In this document: positions 59,999 through 64,000 of the stretch, piece after piece
Position numbering within the stretch: the stretch's first letter is position 1
Layout: each line of letters starts with the position of its first letter
Source of the DNA: an uncultured Eubacteriales bacterium
Lineage (GTDB): Bacteria > Bacillota > Clostridia > Oscillospirales > Acutalibacteraceae
DNA: 64,000 bases
NCBI GenBank assembly: GCA_934511365.1
Contig: CAKSWC010000004.1
Span: forward strand, 1-64,000
Reading direction: 5' to 3'
Notes under the pieces: model-generated
Seen by the model: the letters and a program-made list of their open reading frames with translations, nothing else
What the model was told of the DNA's origin: nothing
Database searches by the model: none
Translations under genes and position numbers: made by a program

Positions 59999-62900
59999 TT
60001 AAAACTCAAACAGGCTTATCTGCCTTGTTTCCGGAATGCCCTTGAGTGCACCAACCTGGCGCAGCGCTTCAATAACCGCGCTGGATGCCCCGGCCCTTGC
60101 GGCAAAGTCATCAACCGAAACAAAGCGGTCAACTCCTTCCCTCGCCTTTTCAAGGCCGACTGCGGCGCTCTCGCCAACGCCGCTGAGTGCGCTGAACGGC
60201 ATTCTTATTTTTCCGTCCTCAATTTGATAGACCTTTGCGTCTGATTTATAGATATCAACGGGCAAAAACTCAATTCCGCGCGCCATCATCTCGTTAACCG
60301 CCTGCAAACCGGGGAACATATTCTGCTCTTTCGGCGCGGCGTCCTTTCCGGCGGCCTTAATTTCCGCCATGCGCTTTTTGACTGCGGCTCTGCCCTCAAT
60401 GACGGCTGCCGCGTCAATATCTCCGCCGCGGACGGTCATGAATGCGGCATAATATTCCAGCGGATAATATATTTTGTACCAGCCGAGACGCAGTGCGGCG
60501 CTGACGTATGCCGCAGCGTGCGCTTTCGGGAACATATACTTGATTTTATAGCAGGATTTGATATACCATTCAGGAACATTGTGTTCGCGCATATCCTGCT
60601 CCATACCTTCCCAAACTTCCGCGGAAACCTTGCCCTTGGCAATGAGTCCCTTACGCACCGTTTCCATAATTTTGAACGCATGGCTCGGTTCAAGCCCCTT
60701 GTGCATAAGATAGACCATAATGCTGTCTCGCGTTCCGATAACTTCGGAAATTGTGCAGATTCCGTCCTTAATGAGATCCTGCGCATTGCCGAGCCAAACG
60801 TCCGTTCCGTGGGAAAGGCCGGAAATTTGCAAAAGGTCTGAAAAATTCTTCGGCTGAGCGTCAAGGAGCATCTGGATGACGAACGGCGTTCCCATTTCCG
60901 GAATTGTGAGCGTACCTGTTGGGCAGTCAATGTCCTCCGGTGTAACGCCGAGCGGCTTTGTGCTCGTCAGCATTTCATAAATCTTCGGATCGCAGATGTC
61001 TGTCTCCATAACGGGAATACCCGTCAGATCTTCAAGGTGTTTATAAAGAGTCGGAACATCGTGGCCGAGGTTGTCGAGCTTCAGAATGGTATCGTGAAGC
61101 GCGTGGAAGTCAAAGTGTGTGGTGGTTTGGCCCTTTGTTGCATCGTCAGACGGATACTGAACCGGTGTGAAATCCTCCGCCTCAAAAGCGTTCGGAACAA
61201 CAACCATTCCACCGGGGTGCTGGCCGGTTGTTCTTTTGACTCCGGTGCAGCCGATTGTGAGCCTTGATTCTTCAGCGCGGGAAACCTTTCTTCCCCTTTC
61301 ATCAAGGTACTTTTTGACAAAGCCGAACGCGGTCTTGTCCGCCACGGTTGCAATCGTTCCCGCCTTGAAAACGTGCGATGAACCAAAAAGCTCCTCGGTG
61401 TATTTATGCGCCCGCGACTGATATTCGCCGGAAAAGTTGAGGTCGATATCCGGGCTTTTGTCACCCTTAAAGCCGAGGAAGGTTTCAAAGGGAATGTCGT
61501 GACCGTCGCGCTCCATCGGTGTTCCGCATTCCGGACAGTCCTTTTTCGGAAGGTCATAGCCCGAACCGACTTCACCCTTGAGGAAGAATTCAGAATGTTT
61601 GCATTTGGGGCAGCGGTAATGCGGAGCAAGAGGGTTGACCTCGGAAATTCCGGAGGCGTTTGCAACATATGACGAACCGACCGAACCACGCGAGCCGACA
61701 TGGTAGCCGTGATCCTCGGAGTTTTTAACAAGCTTTTGCGCAATCATATAAAGAACGCCGAAACCGTGTTTGATGATTGAATCAAGCTCTCTTGTGAGCC
61801 TTGAGGCAACGTATTCCGGAACCGGGTCGCCGTAAAGGCGCTTTGTTTTTTCCCAGCAAAGACGTTTGAGCTCATCGTCTGCACCCTCAAGAGACGGCGG
61901 ATAGTTGCCGCTCGGAATCGGGGTCAGCTCTTCAATCATATCGGCAATTTTTCCGGGGTTTTCAATAACAACTTCCCTTGCCGTTTCCTCACCGAGATAG
62001 TCGAATTCGGCGAGCATATCCTTGGTGTTCCGGAAGAAAAGCGGAGCCTGCCTGTCCGCGTCCTGAAAGCCCTGTCCGGCCATGAGGACCGCCCTGAAAA
62101 CGCTGTCCTCGGGGTCAATAAAATGGACATCGCAGGTTGCAACGGTCATTTTTCCAAGCTTGTCTGCAACATGAACAACCTTCCGATTCATGTTTTGAAT
62201 GTCCTCAATGCTGTTGACAAGCGGAAAACGCTCGCTGTCAATCATATATCTGTTGTTTCCGCAGGGCTGAATTTCAAGATAGTCATAAAACGAGGCGATT
62301 TTTAAGATTGTTTCATCACTTTTGCCCGTTGCTATTGCGCGGTAAAGCTCGCCGGCCTCGCACGCACTGCCGACAATCAGGCCCTCGCGATACTTCATAA
62401 GCTCGCTTTTCGGAATAATTGGCTTCCTGTGAAAATATTTTACGTTTGAAAGAGAGATGAGCTTATATAAATTTTTGAGCCCCGTGCTGTTTTTGGCAAG
62501 GATTATCTGGTGGAAATACTTCGCCTTTTTCTCCTTTTTCCAGTTTTCAAAGCTCTGCTCATCGTCGTTGACAAAGTAACCCTCCATTCCGAGGATGACC
62601 TTGATTTTTCCTCCGGCGGCGGCAATAGCCTCCGGAAACGCCTGAACAACGCCGTGGTCGGTGATTGCAATCGCCTTATGTCCCCACGCTATTGCGCGCT
62701 TAACAAGGAACTTTGCGTCCGTGAGACCGTCCATCATTGACATCTTTGTGTGAAGATGAAGCTCAACGCGCTTTTCCTCGGCATCGTCAATCGGCGGAAT
62801 CTTTTGAATTGTTGAAATTGCTTTCGGGCTTATGACCGTTTCGCCCGAATACTTGTCATAAGTGAGGTCGCCGCGGATAAGAAGCGTCACCCCATCCGCA

Positions 62901-63760
62901 ACCTTTTCAAGGATATGGGCGCAGTATTCCTTCTTTTCAAAAATCTTGCAGGAATAGGCATATGTACGGTCGGTGATGTTGAAGGTAACAATATTGCTCC
63001 TTCCGTCCCTTGTTTCTCTGACCTCAAGACCGAAAACATCGCCCCAAACAACGCAGGATCCGTCCTCAATGCTGATTTCCGAAAGCGGACGCGGTTTTTT
63101 GGTTATCCGGCTTCCGAGAACGGGGTGCGCGGTTTCAAAATAGAGCGGAATGCCCTCAATAACCTTGTGCTCTTTCGGCTTTGCCGCAACAGCGCGGACT
63201 TCTTCGGGGTCAATTCCCTTTGCGCGCAGGTTGTTGTCCTCGGCGGTTCTGATCATTTCGGTGTATGCCTCGTCCTCAACGGAAAGCTCCTCACCAAAAA
63301 ATTCAACATTCACTCTCCTTGAAAAGCGGTCAAGAATGAGCCTTTCCATAAAGTCCTTGCAGCCGCAGCTTTCAAGAATGTTCTTTCCGCCGTGGGTGAG
63401 GTGAACCGAAAGGGTTGTTCCGTCAAAGGAAGCGGTTGCGCCAACAAAAAAGCCGTTGCTCGCCGCAACGGACGAGTTGACCTTTTTAACAAGGGAGGAA
63501 AAATATCCCTCAGAAAAAAGCGCCGACGGCATCCTTGGAAGAATTTCAATTTCCGAAAGGTCGAGTCTTTCTTTAAGAAGCTCCTCGGCATACTCAATTT
63601 CGCGCTGCAAGACAAGAGCGGAAAACGAAAGCTCAAGCTCCATTTTCCTGCTCTCAAAGTGTATTTTAATGTTATCAATTCTGCAATCCGAAAAGGCCGC
63701 AGAAGCCTGTTCGTTTTCCGGAAATGCACCGAAAACCGAAAAAAAACTGTTGTTATCCAT
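59999..63760 (-). CDS. polC: DNA polymerase III alpha subunit, PolC type, lacking exonuclease domain
   Basis: 1253 residues; usual PolC is ~1430-1450. N-terminal domain (1-~225), OB fold (~235-310), PHP domain (~331-570), then the C-family polymerase. Catalytic Asps are in SPDIDLNFSG (Asp771, 773) and HFDFH (Asp884); a four-Cys zinc site is CPKC...CPEC (717-745). In standard PolC a ~190-residue 3'-5' exonuclease with FDVETTG is inserted in PHP. Here GMEGYFVNDD (391-400) runs almost directly into FHQIILAKN (416-424), and no exonuclease motif occurs anywhere. All nine PHP metal positions are kept (His335, 337, Asp344, His369, Glu393, His417, Cys467, Asp544, His546). It is the replicative polymerase. 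Confidence 0.97.
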   Translation of the reverse strand: MDNNSFFSVFGAFPENEQASAAFSDCRIDNIKIHFESRKMELELSFSALVLQREIEYAEELLKERLDLSEIEILPRMPSALFSEGYFSSLVKKVNSSVAASNGFFVGATASFDGTTLSVHLTHGGKNILESCGCKDFMERLILDRFSRRVNVEFFGEELSVEDEAYTEMIRTAEDNNLRAKGIDPEEVRAVAAKPKEHKVIEGIPLYFETAHPVLGSRITKKPRPLSEISIEDGSCVVWGDVFGLEVRETRDGRSNIVTFNITDRTYAYSCKIFEKKEYCAHILEKVADGVTLLIRGDLTYDKYSGETVISPKAISTIQKIPPIDDAEEKRVELHLHTKMSMMDGLTDAKFLVKRAIAWGHKAIAITDHGVVQAFPEAIAAAGGKIKVILGMEGYFVNDDEQSFENWKKEKKAKYFHQIILAKNSTGLKNLYKLISLSNVKYFHRKPIIPKSELMKYREGLIVGSACEAGELYRAIATGKSDETILKIASFYDYLEIQPCGNNRYMIDSERFPLVNSIEDIQNMNRKVVHVADKLGKMTVATCDVHFIDPEDSVFRAVLMAGQGFQDADRQAPLFFRNTKDMLAEFDYLGEETAREVVIENPGKIADMIEELTPIPSGNYPPSLEGADDELKRLCWEKTKRLYGDPVPEYVASRLTRELDSIIKHGFGVLYMIAQKLVKNSEDHGYHVGSRGSVGSSYVANASGISEVNPLAPHYRCPKCKHSEFFLKGEVGSGYDLPKKDCPECGTPMERDGHDIPFETFLGFKGDKSPDIDLNFSGEYQSRAHKYTEELFGSSHVFKAGTIATVADKTAFGFVKKYLDERGRKVSRAEESRLTIGCTGVKRTTGQHPGGMVVVPNAFEAEDFTPVQYPSDDATKGQTTTHFDFHALHDTILKLDNLGHDVPTLYKHLEDLTGIPVMETDICDPKIYEMLTSTKPLGVTPEDIDCPTGTLTIPEMGTPFVIQMLLDAQPKNFSDLLQISGLSHGTDVWLGNAQDLIKDGICTISEVIGTRDSIMVYLMHKGLEPSHAFKIMETVRKGLIAKGKVSAEVWEGMEQDMREHNVPEWYIKSCYKIKYMFPKAHAAAYVSAALRLGWYKIYYPLEYYAAFMTVRGGDIDAAAVIEGRAAVKKRMAEIKAAGKDAAPKEQNMFPGLQAVNEMMARGIEFLPVDIYKSDAKVYQIEDGKIRMPFSALSGVGESAAVGLEKAREGVDRFVSVDDFAARAGASSAVIEALRQVGALKGIPETRQISLFEF

Positions 63761-63799
63761 TTTATGTATGCTTTTCCTTATCTCACAGGTAATCAGTGG

Positions 63800-64000
63800 T
63801 TACTTGTCTATTTCTTTCATAAGCTCTGAAACAAGCTCGTTTTCCTTAACTTTTCTGAGAATTTCGCCGTGGCGGAAAATGATTCCGCAGCCGTCTCCGC
63901 CGGCTATTCCAACATCGGCTTCCCTCGCCTCGCCCGGGCCGTTAACAGCGCAGCCCATGACCGCAACCTTAATTGGTTTTTTGATTCTTCTGAGCTTTTC
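63800..64000 (-). CDS. ispG: 4-hydroxy-3-methylbut-2-enyl diphosphate synthase IspG, C-terminal part
   Basis: Last 66 codons; the gene begins beyond the right edge. [20 protein letters not shown] is the highly conserved IspG C-terminal signature, holding one Cys ligand of its [4Fe-4S] cluster and the Glu, followed by [12 protein letters not shown]. IspG makes HMBPP in the MEP isoprenoid pathway. Followed 39 bp later by polC; dxr-rseP-ispG-polC is a common clostridial order, so dxr and rseP are expected outside the window. Confidence 0.95.
   Translation of the reverse strand, partial: EKLRRIKKPIKVAVMGCAVNGPGEAREADVGIAGGDGCGIIFRHGEILRKVKENELVSELMKEIDK

Overview
The window looks like chromosome of an anaerobic, fermentative, Gram-positive member of the Clostridia (probably an Oscillospirales/Ruminococcaceae-type gut bacterium; this placement is inference). 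The grounds are PolC, a T-box leader, mreBCD with a class B PBP, paired CDP-ribitol genes, a multi-subunit [FeFe] hydrogenase, an anaerobic sulfatase-maturating enzyme, strong AGGAGG ribosome sites and many sigma-A-type TTGACA/TATAAT promoters. I saw no tRNA or rRNA gene, CRISPR array, prophage, integrase or insertion sequence.

Layout. 0-4 kb (minus): mgtE followed by a heterodimeric ABC exporter, the second half cut by the left edge. mgtE is preceded by a 24-codon leader ORF whose end forms one arm of a strong hairpin. 4-9.1 kb (plus): an hnd-type hydrogenase operon, hndA - GHKL ATPase - hndB - hndC - hndD. 9.2-13 kb (plus): a palindromic repeat, an MscS channel, a CDF metal transporter and PRPP synthetase. 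13-15.7 kb (minus): a CofE-like protein and a Big2-repeat surface protein. 16-18.3 kb (plus): serC-serA. 18.4-24.7 kb: HAD phosphatase, DUF4364, secreted GH43, M23 peptidase and secreted phosphoesterase. 24.8-34.4 kb (minus): T-box-hisS-aspS, mgsA, minD-like, mrdA, mreDCB. 34.6-36.5 kb (plus): tarI-tarJ.

36.5-47.6 kb is the accessory part, rich in secreted proteins: a Cys-rich repeat protein, a DtxR-family regulator, an alpha/beta hydrolase, two tiny monocistronic genes for Trp/Phe-rich peptides, a sulfatase with its radical-SAM maturase, a 42-residue signal-peptide-like ORF, a 592-residue membrane protein, YfbR, and an InlB-type repeat protein. 47.8-53.6 kb (minus) is an oppBCDFA oligopeptide importer. 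53.9-64 kb (minus) holds PBP1A-ruvX, a lipoprotein, and a run ispG-polC-trmN6-rsmI-hypothetical.

The most notable observations are: (1) PolC is 1253 residues and lacks the whole 3'-5' exonuclease domain normally inserted in its PHP domain, while all nine PHP metal-ligand positions are kept; (2) a candidate leader-peptide/hairpin control element before mgtE; (3) a 57-59 nt hairpin repeat in two copies whose stem differences all preserve base pairing; (4) small peptide genes with their own promoters and terminators, one of which resembles the C-terminal tail of the Cys-rich secreted protein.
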